A stretch of DNA of 64,000 bases from assembly GCA_030142905.1 (NCBI GenBank), contig JASJOG010000010.1:2803501-2867500 (forward strand), given 5' to 3'. Below the pieces are notes generated by a model. That model did no database searches. It worked only from the letters and a program-made list of their open reading frames with translations, and was not told the origin of the DNA. The translations under genes were made by a program, and so were the position numbers. The DNA is from Heliopora coerulea (lineage: Eukaryota > Cnidaria > Anthozoa > Scleralcyonacea > Helioporidae). This document shows positions 35,255-45,712 of the stretch, in pieces (position 1 is the first letter of the stretch; each line of letters begins with the position of its first letter).

Positions 35255-35575
35255 TATTGTATTCCTGTATTTAGCCCGCAACCTGTCTTTATTCCCCTTT
35301 TTTAATAAGCCCCCAGCTCAGTAGCACAGAAAAAATAAGCCCCCACCCATAATAGGGGTACTTTTATTCATTAAACAGGAGACAACGTTCTATGCAGAAA
35401 CACAATCATTTATTGAAAGTCGGTATATTTAATTGTCATTATAATACGTATATATTATTGTGATTTAGTATATTTATTTTTATAATCACCCCCTCCTAAT
35501 AAGCCCCCAGTCCAGAAAAGCTGAAAAAATTATGTTCCCAGTAGATTAAGTACAGGAAATAGGGTAATTCAAAAT
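35255..35575. repeat. Fragment with repeated AATAAGCCCCC motifs
   Basis: Three copies of AATAAGCCCCCA lie between CCTGTATTTAGCCC on the left and TACAGGAAATAGGG on the right, which are roughly complementary. It may be a nonautonomous DNA element. Confidence 0.4.
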
Positions 35576-36169
35576 GAAATTTTTGTCACCAGTCCTAACA
35601 TAAACGGTCATATTCGAAAGAATTTGGTTTTAGAGTGCAAAACTGCCAATGACTGGTTCCTCTTATTACGTCAGCAAAATAAAACTACCAGAACACTTTG
35701 TGGTTTTTTCATTTCCAAACAAAAATATAACTCCCTACGTGAATAGAAAAACAATTGTTTTGATTAACATTACGAACAAGACTTCGAAAGGCATCCTGAC
35801 AATGGTGAGATGTATGAGGGGAACCGGCCGTTATAATTCAAATTCAGATAAACTATATTTAAACAAGGTAATCACGTCAATTCAGAAACCTGTCACTATT
35901 GGTGTGCAACTGCCTGTCAAGACGTGTAAGTTGAAGTCGTTCATATAAAATACTCCGACTCAGTTCTCCTGTCGTTAATCGTTTTTCACAACAACATTGG
36001 AGTGCTTGCATGATGGTTGCGTTTCGGGAAGTTATTCAGAAATCGCTCGGATTATTGTCGTGTCTTCTGTGCCACAACCTACCGACATTTAACCTCCATT
36101 TTTTGTGCGGCTTTAGCTACTGGAACATTACAAATAAAATTGTTTAAAAAAATTGCACGTTTGATCAAA

Positions 36170-36305
36170 TTTCCTTCGAATTTCCTTCAAAATCTCAAAA
36201 ATATCCTTCAAATTTCCTTCGAAATTTTATTTCCTCCAAATTTCTTTCCTTTCTTCAAAATTTCCTTCAAAAAGGAAATTTTCTTCAAAGTGGAAGCACT
36301 GGAAT
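36170..36305. repeat. TTCCTTCAAA minisatellite with inverted end
   Basis: Degenerate tandem copies of AAATTTCCTTCAA occur. The end (AAAGTGGAAGCACTGG) is the complement of CCAGTGCTTCCACTTT at about 34626-34641, so 34620-36310 may be one element with such termini. Confidence 0.5.
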
Positions 36306-36539
36306 AAATGCACCTCCCCTAAAAGGAGATTTTAGTTTACCCAGTGTATTTGCTTCAGTCAAGTACAACAGACCAAGGCTCGCGTAGAGCCGGGAAAAGA
36401 AAGCCTGAAAAAGTTGAAGTCACTCACGGTTACTGGCTGACCTTATCTAAATTAGCAAAGTCTGCAGGGTGCTTGGGATGATGTACTGTATTTTTGGCTG
36501 AATAGGAACAAACAGCTACCTACAGCCAGCACTATATTT

Positions 36540-36833
36540 ATTCTAGAATATTCCATAACCAGAAATACATGTAGGTGACAAACCCTCGCTCACCTTTCCA
36601 ATATTTTTCGTTTAAGATTAGATTGATAATTTTTCAAAATTGTCAAAAAGACAAATCGTCTTTACAATAACCGAAGAGTGAATGCAATAATAATAATAAA
36701 AAAAAAAAATACACACAATTCAGCCAGAAATTAAAAACCCAAAGTGGAACTGATTGTTTTATATTTAAATAGCTTGTCGTCATATTTACGATTAAAATTT
36801 CAACTCTGTTTTATCAAAATAAAACGTTCGGTG

Positions 36834-36868
<35 letters not shown>

Positions 36869-37900
36869 TTTATTTTACCAGGGAGCTCACATCACCGAAG
36901 TGTTTTTGAGTGAGGTCCTGGAAATTACATACAAGATAATTAACATAAAAACCTAAATTGTTACATATAACTATAAAATATACAACTAGACATAAATTTT
37001 ATAAGATTACTAAAAACATGTTAAACAGGTAGAAAGTTAGTGTTCAACAATGAATAAAAGTCTTAACAGTTTGCTTAAAAATTAAAAGTGATTTCACATC
37101 ACTTAGAGATTTATCTAAATTATTCCGTTCATTAAGACTCTGATATAGAAGACGTTGCTTTCCGTAATTTCGTTTAACTACAGGGAGACGAAAGTTGTCT
37201 TTCTTTCTTGTATTATAAGAGTAGACATCACTATTCCTTTTTGTGTTAAAAGTATAATCTATCAAATCACTGATATATTTAAAACCGAAAACATAGCGGT
37301 GATATAACCTGAGCTTTTCAGGAGTACACTGACCAAGTTCATTCAGTGCTTCCGTAGCCCCATGAAAAATTCGGAAGATTAAGAATTATCTTGGCAGTTT
37401 TGTTTTGAAGGCCCTGGAGTTCATCCATAAGTGTCGAATTATACTTATCCCCCCATACAATATCTGCATAGTCAAACAAAGGACCTACTAAGCTATTATA
37501 CAGGGTAATACAAGTTTTCAGAGGCAGTAAGTATCTAATACGTTTCAACATACCAAGTCTTTGGTTTATCTTACTGGATAATTTCCTCCATTTCATATTC
37601 GTGTTAATTGTAACTTCAATTTTTTTAAACTCTAATAACCTCTAACGACTTAAAAAATGCTAAGAAATCCATTCTCACAATTAAACAATGGATGCTAGGA
37701 TCAAAATCCTGTATTAGTTACGGGCTTGTGGTATTTCGTGTCGTTTTCTAATCAAATGTCTCACTCATTTTGCCTGGAAGGAAGATTTTTTATTAGACGA
37801 CCAGACCGTCCGTCTGAAAATGGAGCATTCTCATAGGTTACCAGTTAGGGGACAGACACGGATGGCACGTGATTGAAAATTTTTTGATATTCTTTTCTCT
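36540..37900 (+). repeat. Unnamed interspersed repeat, copy R1, split by a LINE
   Basis: The flanks 36540-36833 and 37626-37895 align consecutively with 38210-38740. Shared blocks include CCTCGCCCACC-like, TTTTATATTTAAA, ATGCTAAGA(A/G)ATCCAT and TTTCGTGTCGTTTT. The alignment is broken exactly where a LINE tail is inserted. Confidence 0.7.
36834..37625 (-). pseudogene. 5'-truncated CR1/L2-like LINE with (ATT)n tail
   Basis: The minus strand reads LSSKINQRLGMLKRIRYLL, LVGPLFDYADIVWGDK and LQNKTAKIILNLP. After a frameshift near 37345 it continues with YSYNTRKKDNFRLPVVKRN and ends SLLIFKQTVKTFIHC-stop. The 3' end GTGAGCTCCCTGGTAAAATAA passes into (ATT)n (36834-36868), the usual simple tail of these LINEs. 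Only the last ~170 codons remain. Confidence 0.8.
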
Positions 37901-38204
37901 AATTTACGTCAGCATAAGGTAGTTTGGATACGCGAATTTTTTATAAAATTAGTGTGTTCTTAAAATTGAACACAAAAATTCATAAATATGTCAAAAATTT
38001 AATTAAAATGAGGAAATTTGGGTGAAAATGGTCTTTATTACAGAACCACACGAATAGAAAATGTCATGACTAGCCTATATTAATAATTCGCTGAAGTCAA
38101 TAAAATTTGACTGGAGTGTAGGTTAATCCTGAAAATTTACATTTCGCTTTGTGTTACCAAAAGGATGGTTCCGAAAGAGGAGTCAGTACTAGTATACTGA
38201 ACAA

Positions 38205-39105
38205 AATTTAAAATTAAACTAGAAATACGTGTACACAATTAACCCTCGCCCACCCTTCCAATATATCTCTCGGTAATCCGAGTAAGATTGATAATTTCTC
38301 AAAATTTTTAAGTCTTCCTTACTATAACTAAGTGTGCATGCAATAAAAAACACACAATTTGGCCTTCAATTAACAACAATCCAAACTGGAAATAATTTTA
38401 TATTTAAACTGCTTATTGCCATATTTACGTTTAAAATTTCAATTCTGTTTTATTTAAACAAAACATTGGGTGAGAATTACCTTTAACGGCTTAACAAATG
38501 CTAAGAGATCCATCTTCACAATTAAATTATTAAACAATGAATGGTGGTATCAAGATCCTGTATTCCTTGCGGGCTCATTTCGTGTCGTTTTCCAATCAAA
38601 CTTCTCACTCATTTTGCCTTAAAGAGCTAGAGATTTTTTATTAGATGACGAGACTTCCCGTCTTAAAAGTGGAACATTCTCATAGTTTATCAGGCGGATA
38701 CTTGCATTAGGGACAGCCCATGACTGAATATATTTTTGATATATCTATACTTTTACTTAAAAAGTTGATAAATTGTACATTATCTCAAACTTGGTTACGA
38801 ATGTCTAAAATGTGCTATGATAAAAATTTATGTTAAGTATTCACCCGGAGGTACAAGACTTCGGTGACGAAGATGAAAAGAACTTCGAAACCGACGAAAT
38901 AAACAAAGAAAACATGAACAATTTCTGTATTTTTATTGCTGACCAAAAATCGGAAAATACAAATCATACAACAAAATACAAGCAAATCTTGTGCAAATTT
39001 CGTCGAAAGAAGAACGAGAAGAGGGAAGTAAAAGACGTACTTTTTCCACGGTAAAACCTCAGTAAAAAAGAAAAAATGGCGTGGAAACCTGCAACTTTTG
39101 CCTAT
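38205..39105 (+). repeat. Unnamed interspersed repeat, copy R2
   Basis: Direct neighbour of R1 in the same orientation and inverted relative to R3 at 24598-25775. It starts near CTAGAAATACGTGTAC and ends near GCGTGGAAACCTGCAACT. The ~75-95-codon frames at its right end occur in R3 too, but neither copy keeps a longer frame. Confidence 0.7.
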
Positions 39106-39961
39106 TTTCAACTCAAGCATTTAGCGGCACCTCAGTACTAAAGGTTCAAGTTACGGTAAATTTACACAAAGAAAACGGCTTTAAACTTTCTTGAGAGGTT
39201 TTAAAATCCTGATGGAAGCATTACTGGTCGAATACGCTAAAGGTCATCATCCACAAGCCACCCGAGAAGTAAGAAAGACTGAAGCGGACAACCGTTTCGC
39301 CGAAGGATAGTTTGGTAACCAAAAACAAGTAGCTTTGCAGCGTGTTACCAAGCCGCTGTTTCCCTTCTATTTTTGTTTCGAACCAAAACTACATCCCGAC
39401 ATCTTCAGTGGGGCGACATTTCATGGGAATAACGATCCTGAATAAGGCAATGAACTCCTTGTGTAGAAAGCGGAGAGAGCATCCAAAGACTTTCACGGCC
39501 TGGACAAGTCTTCTGGACGATGACTGTTTGATCCAATTCTCAAACAATTGACCATGAACGCCGTCCAGTTAAATACTACAAAATATTCAAAAGCCATCGT
39601 CCTGCAGAGACGAATAAACCAGAATCTTCATTCTATTTTACCATTAAACAGCAGCAAAATCCAGGTGATAATATCTGGTACAAGAAGTCTCCCTTATGGA
39701 AGAATGAAGTCGGAAAGCCACTTTTGAAAGCTGCTCAAAACAATTCCGTTCGCAGAACTTGTATTTCAAAGCTACTCTATTCAGACGTACCTGTGATTGT
39801 GTAGCGCAGCTAAGTGATAACCAGAACATAAAAAGTCTCGAGATTTATACAAATCAGCATTTATTCAACTTTATACACAGGCAGTCAAAAAGAACTGCTC
39901 AAGCTCGACTTTTTGCACAGTGAAGGGCTACAATCGCTAACAACCTGCACCAAAGACTTTA
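39106..39961. other. No gene recognised
   Basis: Short frames only. This is the left flank of the DIRS element. Confidence 0.5.
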
Positions 39962-40240
39962 GTTCTATCACATGACACGGAGGCAGGAGATCCCATGAGA
40001 TAGCACTGAGTCTGCGCTGGTTCATTGCACGCCTTAAGCGGGTTCAAGGGACACGTTAGTCTACGGCTTTTTGCCAAAAACATACAAGAAACGGCCGCTA
40101 TCTTCTTCAAAGTGCACACTATAGTGTTAACGTAGTTGACACCAAGCACACAAGCGCCCAACGTTGTTGGTCTCGCAGCCAAACTACTCTAGTAGAACCC
40201 AACGCAGTTGGAGTACACTTCGGTCGCCATATCAGGTAAA

Positions 40241-41250
40241 ATGACTGAGCATCGTGCAGAACAAGAGCCAAACGAAAACCTATCCAAAGAAGACGAACGA
40301 GACTCAAACCTTTCATCCATGTTTTCGGCACTTCTGAACGAGATGAAGGCGATAAATACCAATATCTCGTCGATGCATAGCGACCTGAACAACATCGTGG
40401 TCGAAGACAACGCTTCACTGTTGACTGAAACCGAATGTGAACCTACAGAAACTGGATCTGTAATGTCTGTAGACACAAAAGTGGCACACTTATTACAGTC
40501 TACAATAACAACTCAAGCGGAAAATGCTACATCTTCACGGACGAGCATCCTTTCCTCAATCGCTCAAGATTTAATGGTGAGCGAAAAAACAGGCAACGCC
40601 ATACAGAAGGCTTTGGCAGAGATTGTGCCAAGTCTCCTCAAAGAAAAGTTGCCCGACGAGAAAGTGCGTACTAAACTCGAAAAGTACCCTCGTCCAGAGA
40701 ATGTTGAAAACCTCAGGACTCATCGAGTGAACCCTTTAATATGGAACCACGTTACTTCAACGGCTCGGACTACTGATGCGGAATATCAAAAGATTCAACA
40801 TTCGCTTAATGAGTCCATTGTCGCCATGACAAAATCCGCCGACCATGCTATTCAAGACAACAGTGACCCGATATTGATCACGGCGTTAACTGATGGCTTC
40901 GCCTTGGCGATCAAAGCCAGCATGATCTTAACCAGACACGTCGCTTGTCCATGAAGAAAGACTTACACCCAGACTTTGCAGCTCTGTGCAACACAGCTAC
41001 ACCGTCGGAGGAGTTATTGTTTGGTGATCTGGCAAAGTTGACTAAAGACATCACCGAAGCTAACAAACTTGCGAAAAATGTTCGCTCGTCGCAGTTATAG
41101 TCCAAAGGTCGAGGACCCAGACACACTGTTCGCCCCTCGTACAACAATCAAGAAAACAGAAAATTTCACCCTTACCAAAGAAGTGGACATTTTTTCGATC
41201 GAAGTCGATTTCAAGGCACGAAAATGAAGAAAGAGGGGCCAACGAGCAAG
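40241..41250 (+). pseudogene. DIRS gag-like region, frameshifted
   Basis: ATG at 40241 opens MTEHRAEQEPNENLSKEDE. The frame ends at 40954. A +1-shifted frame from about 40915 continues the protein (LNQTRRLSMKKDLHPDFAAL) to 41099, and then GRGPRHTVRPSYNNQENRK to about 41253. The basic, Gln/Asn/Arg-rich end is like the C-terminus of DIRS ORF1 products. Confidence 0.65.
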
Positions 41251-41315
41251 TAAACAAACCTTTTCATGATACTAATAAGGTAGGCTCTATTGCCATTGTT
41301 CACAAACCACACCAA

Positions 41316-43130
41316 ATGTCATTGAATAAACCGCCAGTACAGACAGCTGGACGGGTAAAACAATTTATAACTCGCTGGCAACAGCTAACATCCGATCCGG
41401 TGATCCTCCAGTATGTTAAGGGTGTTAAAATTGAATTTCAAAATGGAACAAGACCCAGCCAAGCTGGGGCGCGAGCTTGCAACTTCAATATAACAGAACA
41501 AGCTATTGTTGAGTGTGAAATTCAAACTTTGCTGAACAAAGATGTTATCATCCCCTCCATGTGTGAAGCAGGGGAGTTTATCTCTACAATATTTTAGCGT
41601 GGCAAAAAGGATGGGTCCTACCGAACGATTCTAAATCTAAAACAGTTTAACGAATTTGTTTCCTATCACCATTTTAAAATGGATACTTTAGATGCTGCAA
41701 TCAAAATGATGAAACCTGCTTGCTACATGGCTTCCATAGATCTTAAGGATGGATATTATATGATACCTATCCGTAAAGATCACCAAAAGTTCCTTAAATT
41801 TAAGTTCAAAGGGAACTTATACCAATATACATGTTTACCTAATGGTCGGTCTAGTGCTCCTCGAATCTTCACAAAACTGCTCAAACAAGTTTACTCTACC
41901 CTGCGGGGTATTGATCATTTGATTTCTGGATATATAGATGACTCGTATCTTCAAGGCGATACATACCTAGAGTGTGCTCATAATATCACCGACACCTCCA
42001 AACTTACGACAGAATTAGGGTTCATAACACACCCAGACAAATGTGTCACTATTCCAACACAGGTGCTTGTGTTTTTGGGCTTTATCCTTAACTCTATAAC
42101 AATGACTATTTCACCAACTCCACGCAAAATCGAGAAAACTATTGCTACCTGTTCCTGTTTGTTAAAAACTAGTAATCCAACCATACACCAAGTCGCTGAA
42201 GTCATTGGCATTTTGGTTTCCAATTTTCAGGGCACTACCTGTACGTATGGGCCCCTGCATTATCGAGGATTACAAATGTGTAACATCGATGCATTGCGGA
42301 GAGCTCGAGGGGACTGTAACTCTAACATGATATTGTCACCAGACTCAAAAAAAGATTTGGTCCAGTGGATTGATACCATAGCTAAGTCAAACAAACCAGT
42401 CCAATGTAAAAATCCTGACAGAGTTATATCCTATTGGATGCATCCAGCCTAGCTTGGGGTGCTGTTAAAGGAACCCTTAATAACATGGGGGGTATTAAAT
42501 CCACAAAAGTCAATGCCCTCACATTACAGATGTGGGAATGGTGCATCCAATGCACTATTTGAATATCAGCAGTACATATTGCAAGCATAACCAATGTACA
42601 GGCTGATAAGCAGTCACGTATATTCTCAGATAACCATGAGTGGATGTTACATGAGAAACATTTCCAGGCTATTTTAGATAAATACCCAATGCTCGAGATT
42701 GATCTATTTGCGAGCCGGCTGAATACCCAGCTGACAAAGTATGCAGCATAGCATCCTGACCCAGGCTGTGTGGCAGTGGATGCATTTACCATAAATTGGG
42801 GTACTACAATGTTTTATGGGTTTCCACCATTTAGTCTTATCCCCCGATGCATTCAGAAGATTATCCAGGACAAGGCAACTGGAATATTGATAGCACCTGT
42901 TTGGACAACCGAAACCTGGTTTCCATAACTTCTTGAGCTACTTTTCCACCATCCATGGATTTTAAAACTGTCTCCCAAGCCTGTTACAACACCCCAACAA
43001 AAAGGGACCACATCCACTACACAAATCGCTGAGACAGATGGCTTGTCCTGTATCCGGAATTCTTTCCAAGCAGCAGAGCTTTCAACAGACATTACCAACA
43101 TCATGATGTCATCTTGAAGAACTGGCACAA
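41316..43130 (+). pseudogene. DIRS reverse transcriptase/RNase H region, broken
   Basis: The frame reads PVILQYVKGVKIEF and stops at a TAG (41595-41597). It resumes in the same frame with DGSYRTILNLKQFN, MASIDLKDGYYMIPI and the catalytic YIDDSYLQG. A frameshift near 42430 moves it to DASSLAWGAVKG. From there it jumps directly to NNMGGIKS and WEWCIQ, so roughly 80 codons of RNase H are missing. HIASITNVQADKQSR and EIDLFASRLNTQ follow, with further stops near 42560, 42750, 42928 and 43118. Confidence 0.85.
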
Positions 43131-43162
43131 AGAAACATTACATCACATACATCGGAAAATGG

Positions 43163-44014
43163 ATGGAGTTTTGTCGTGAAAGGGAGATTAATAAGTATAC
43201 GCCAACACTAAACCAAGCCTTGTCATTTCTGATGACACTGTACAACCAAGGACTGAGTTACTCTACAATAAATACAGCCAGGTCTGCAATGTCAACTATT
43301 ATCTCCATACCAAACTGTCAAACATTTGGAACACACCACTTGGTGAAACGGTTTATGAAGGGAATCTTTGAAAAACGGAAACCGCAGCCAAAATATACAC
43401 AGACCCCGGATGCATCAATAGTACTTAAGTATGTGGCTACACTTAAGCCAAATTCATCGTTGTCGCTAAAGAACCTTACTCCTAAGTTAGTAATGTTAAT
43501 GTTACTTGTCTCAGGCCAACGAGGACAGGCCATCCATAGCCTAAGTTTAAAGGGCATGACACTATCAGAAGCTTGCTGCCAATTTCAAATCTTAGAACAC
43601 ATGAAAACCAGTAAGCCAGGAACTTGCCCTATGGTCATTAATATTCATAAATATGATCCAGATGAAGACGTTTGCCCTCTACTAACATTAAAGGAATACC
43701 TAGAACAAACTAAAGACCTGAGGGGCAATGTCGACCAACTGTTCATCAGTTACCAAAAGCCTCACAAGGCTGTCTCCCGTGACACAGTTTCTATATGGGC
43801 TAAATTGGTTCTAGACACTGCCGGTATTGAGACTAATGTTTATGCACCACACAGCACCCGTGCAGTGTCAACATGTAAGGCTTACAGCAAAGCCGTGCCT
43901 ATCGATGTCCTAATGAAGGCAGCAGGATGGAACTCGGAAAATACCTTCAATAAGTTCTACAACAAACCTGTCCAGACGGACAAACCTAATATGACACTGG
44001 CAATACTGTCATAA
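43163..44014 (+). CDS. DIRS tyrosine recombinase, intact frame
   Basis: 283 codons without interruption. Catalytic residues of the tyrosine recombinase family are visible: Arg120 in SGQRGQAI, His230 and Arg233 in APHSTRAVST, Trp256 in AAGWNSENTF, and the nucleophile Tyr266 in NKFYNKPV. The N-terminal ~100 residues match the core-binding region. It lies downstream of the broken RT and would normally be expressed from the same element. The preservation contrasts with the damaged RT/RNase H. Confidence 0.85.
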   Translation: MEFCREREINKYTPTLNQALSFLMTLYNQGLSYSTINTARSAMSTIISIPNCQTFGTHHLVKRFMKGIFEKRKPQPKYTQTPDASIVLKYVATLKPNSSLSLKNLTPKLVMLMLLVSGQRGQAIHSLSLKGMTLSEACCQFQILEHMKTSKPGTCPMVINIHKYDPDEDVCPLLTLKEYLEQTKDLRGNVDQLFISYQKPHKAVSRDTVSIWAKLVLDTAGIETNVYAPHSTRAVSTCKAYSKAVPIDVLMKAAGWNSENTFNKFYNKPVQTDKPNMTLAILS

Positions 44015-44148
44015 AATTACAGGGCTTGTTATTGTATTAAATAAATTATACACATGGTTTAGTGACTATATAAATCGCATTGTTTATTCTGGGTACATCA
44101 GATCTTTGAAATCTCATAGGATCTCCTGTCTCGGTGTCATGTGATTGA

Positions 44149-44468
44149 ATTGGAAAATTAAACGAGACTTACCTGTGAGTTGAATTTTGATGGAGATTCT
44201 ATCACATGGCGCATGGAGGCAGGAGATAACATGCCCGCCCTTTTCCCTTTTCCCTTCTCCCTTGAGCATGTTATGCTCTTATTACTCATCTCTTTAATGG
44301 ATTGTATTGCAAGGTTTTCATACATCCCTGTCCTGATGAGCCCATCATGCTTTCAAGAATGAACCTGCGCAGACTCAGTGCTATTTCATGTTATCTGCCT
44401 CCATGCGTCATGTGATAGAATCTCCATCAAACTTTAACTCACAGTAAGTCTCGTTTAATTTTCCAATT
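44149..44468. repeat. Nested inverted repeat beside the DIRS right terminus
   Basis: Arms 44149-44233 and 44388-44468 are inverted copies. Each carries the TTCTATCACATG..GCATGGAGGC(AGG)AGATAACATG motif of the DIRS left terminus. The segment next to the right arm repeats the AGCACTGAGTCTGCGC block found at about 40004. It may be the internal complementary region typical of DIRS elements or a separate miniature derivative. Confidence 0.6.
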
Positions 44469-44740
44469 AACCTGCATGCCAGAACACTTTATTTCAGTAG
44501 GTTTTAAAGCATAACCCACAATTTTCGTCAGGACCTGTTGCCATTTTAAGCAGTTTTCAAGGGAAGGTGTGGTCTCTTCCGAATTTATCAGAACATCACT
44601 TCCAATGATTGGTACAGCGAGAATCTCAGGCCAGGTGCGAAGACTATGGGTCCAAAACCAAGGATAAGCTTTGAAAAGCGCGGGAAAGTGCTTCCATTCT
44701 CAGAAGAAGTTAAGGCTACTCACCAAGGGAGATCGTTGTT

Positions 44741-44935
44741 CGAGTGGGCTGCAGTCAAAGTGTCAGTGACATCTTAAAGAAACAGCGACTGACAAATGTG
44801 AAAAGACTATGGACAGCTGTCAATGCTGCCTGGGAAGGATTTCCACACGAACGCTTAGTTAATTTGATCGGCAGCATGTCTAGCAGATGCGAAGCGGTCA
44901 TCAAGGCCAGAGGAGGGCCCACAAACTGTTAAATT
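44741..44935 (+). pseudogene. C-terminal fragment of a Tc1/mariner-type transposase
   Basis: The frame encodes LTNVKRLWTAVNAAWEGF, then VNLIGSMSSRCEAVIKARG and PTNC-stop. This matches the end of Tc1-family transposases. The N-terminal DNA-binding and most of the catalytic region are absent upstream. Confidence 0.75.
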
Positions 44936-45635
44936 TTTCCTCACTTATAGTTTCAAGTCATATTTTTGGTGTTCTGTGATAATGTTACTTAATATCACTA
45001 TCTGCCCTGCTGGCGAGCAGTTCTTTTTAACTGCCTGTGTATTTTTAAAATTCATCTCTCGCTTTCATGTTATCTCGTGCATGTTAAATAATACGGGAAA
45101 AATTGAAAAATATCCCTCTTTTCATGGAATTTTAGTATTAGATTTCCATATGAGAAAAATGGAAACGGAGGTAATTATGGTATCACAGTATTTTGGGAGT
45201 GAACACACGAAAAAATTTCGAACTTTACCAAAATATTCGACATAAATAAGCTCATTTTTAAAGATATTTATTCGTGAGACAGAGCTGAGATTTTAACCCG
45301 CCAAGTTTAAGTCAATAATAGAATTATACATATTAGCAGCCTCTTTGTGTTAAGAAAGTGCCATTCACTTGTACGTCATTATCAATAACTTATTATTCAT
45401 AAAATCACATGAAATTCTAAAAAATTGGGAAAAAAGCTCAGAAGATCTATGGAATGACTCTTAGATGAGGTAAAAACATGCAAAGTGTTTAGAGGCTTTT
45501 TCAAGACTGAAGTAGCGTGCCGATCACACGGCAGTTGTCATCAAGTCGATTCAAAGTAATCTCGTAGGTTAGTATAAAAATTTATCTTTAGGTTTTCTAA
45601 TTTAAAAAAAGAAACTTGTGAGTTCCATGAGTATC
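44936..45635. other. No gene recognised
   Basis: AT-rich flank downstream of the helicase gene, with an 89-codon frame of random appearance. Confidence 0.45.
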
Positions 45636-45712
45636 CTAAGAGGTTCGTTCTATTTCACGGCAATCGTCTTCTGTATCTTCAGCCTCACTGCAATCAGTTT
45701 TCGGACTTTGAA
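45636..45712 (-). CDS. Terminal exon with acidic tail
   Basis: Starts after TTATTGTAG in the phase left by the previous exon. Encodes QSPKTDCSEAEDTEDDCRE and ends ERTS-stop. The TAG at 45636-45638 closes the frame. Confidence 0.6.

Larger units (their letters stand above)
39962..44150 (+). mobile_element. DIRS-like retrotransposon, decayed
   Basis: Inverted termini (39962-40001 and 44111-44150, about 40 bp with a few mismatches) enclose gag-like, RT/RNase H and tyrosine recombinase regions in DIRS order. The RT frame has at least one in-frame stop and a frameshift, and part of the RNase H domain is deleted. The recombinase frame is intact. There is no aspartic protease or DDE integrase, as expected for DIRS. 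These elements integrate by tyrosine recombination of a circular intermediate. Confidence 0.85.
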
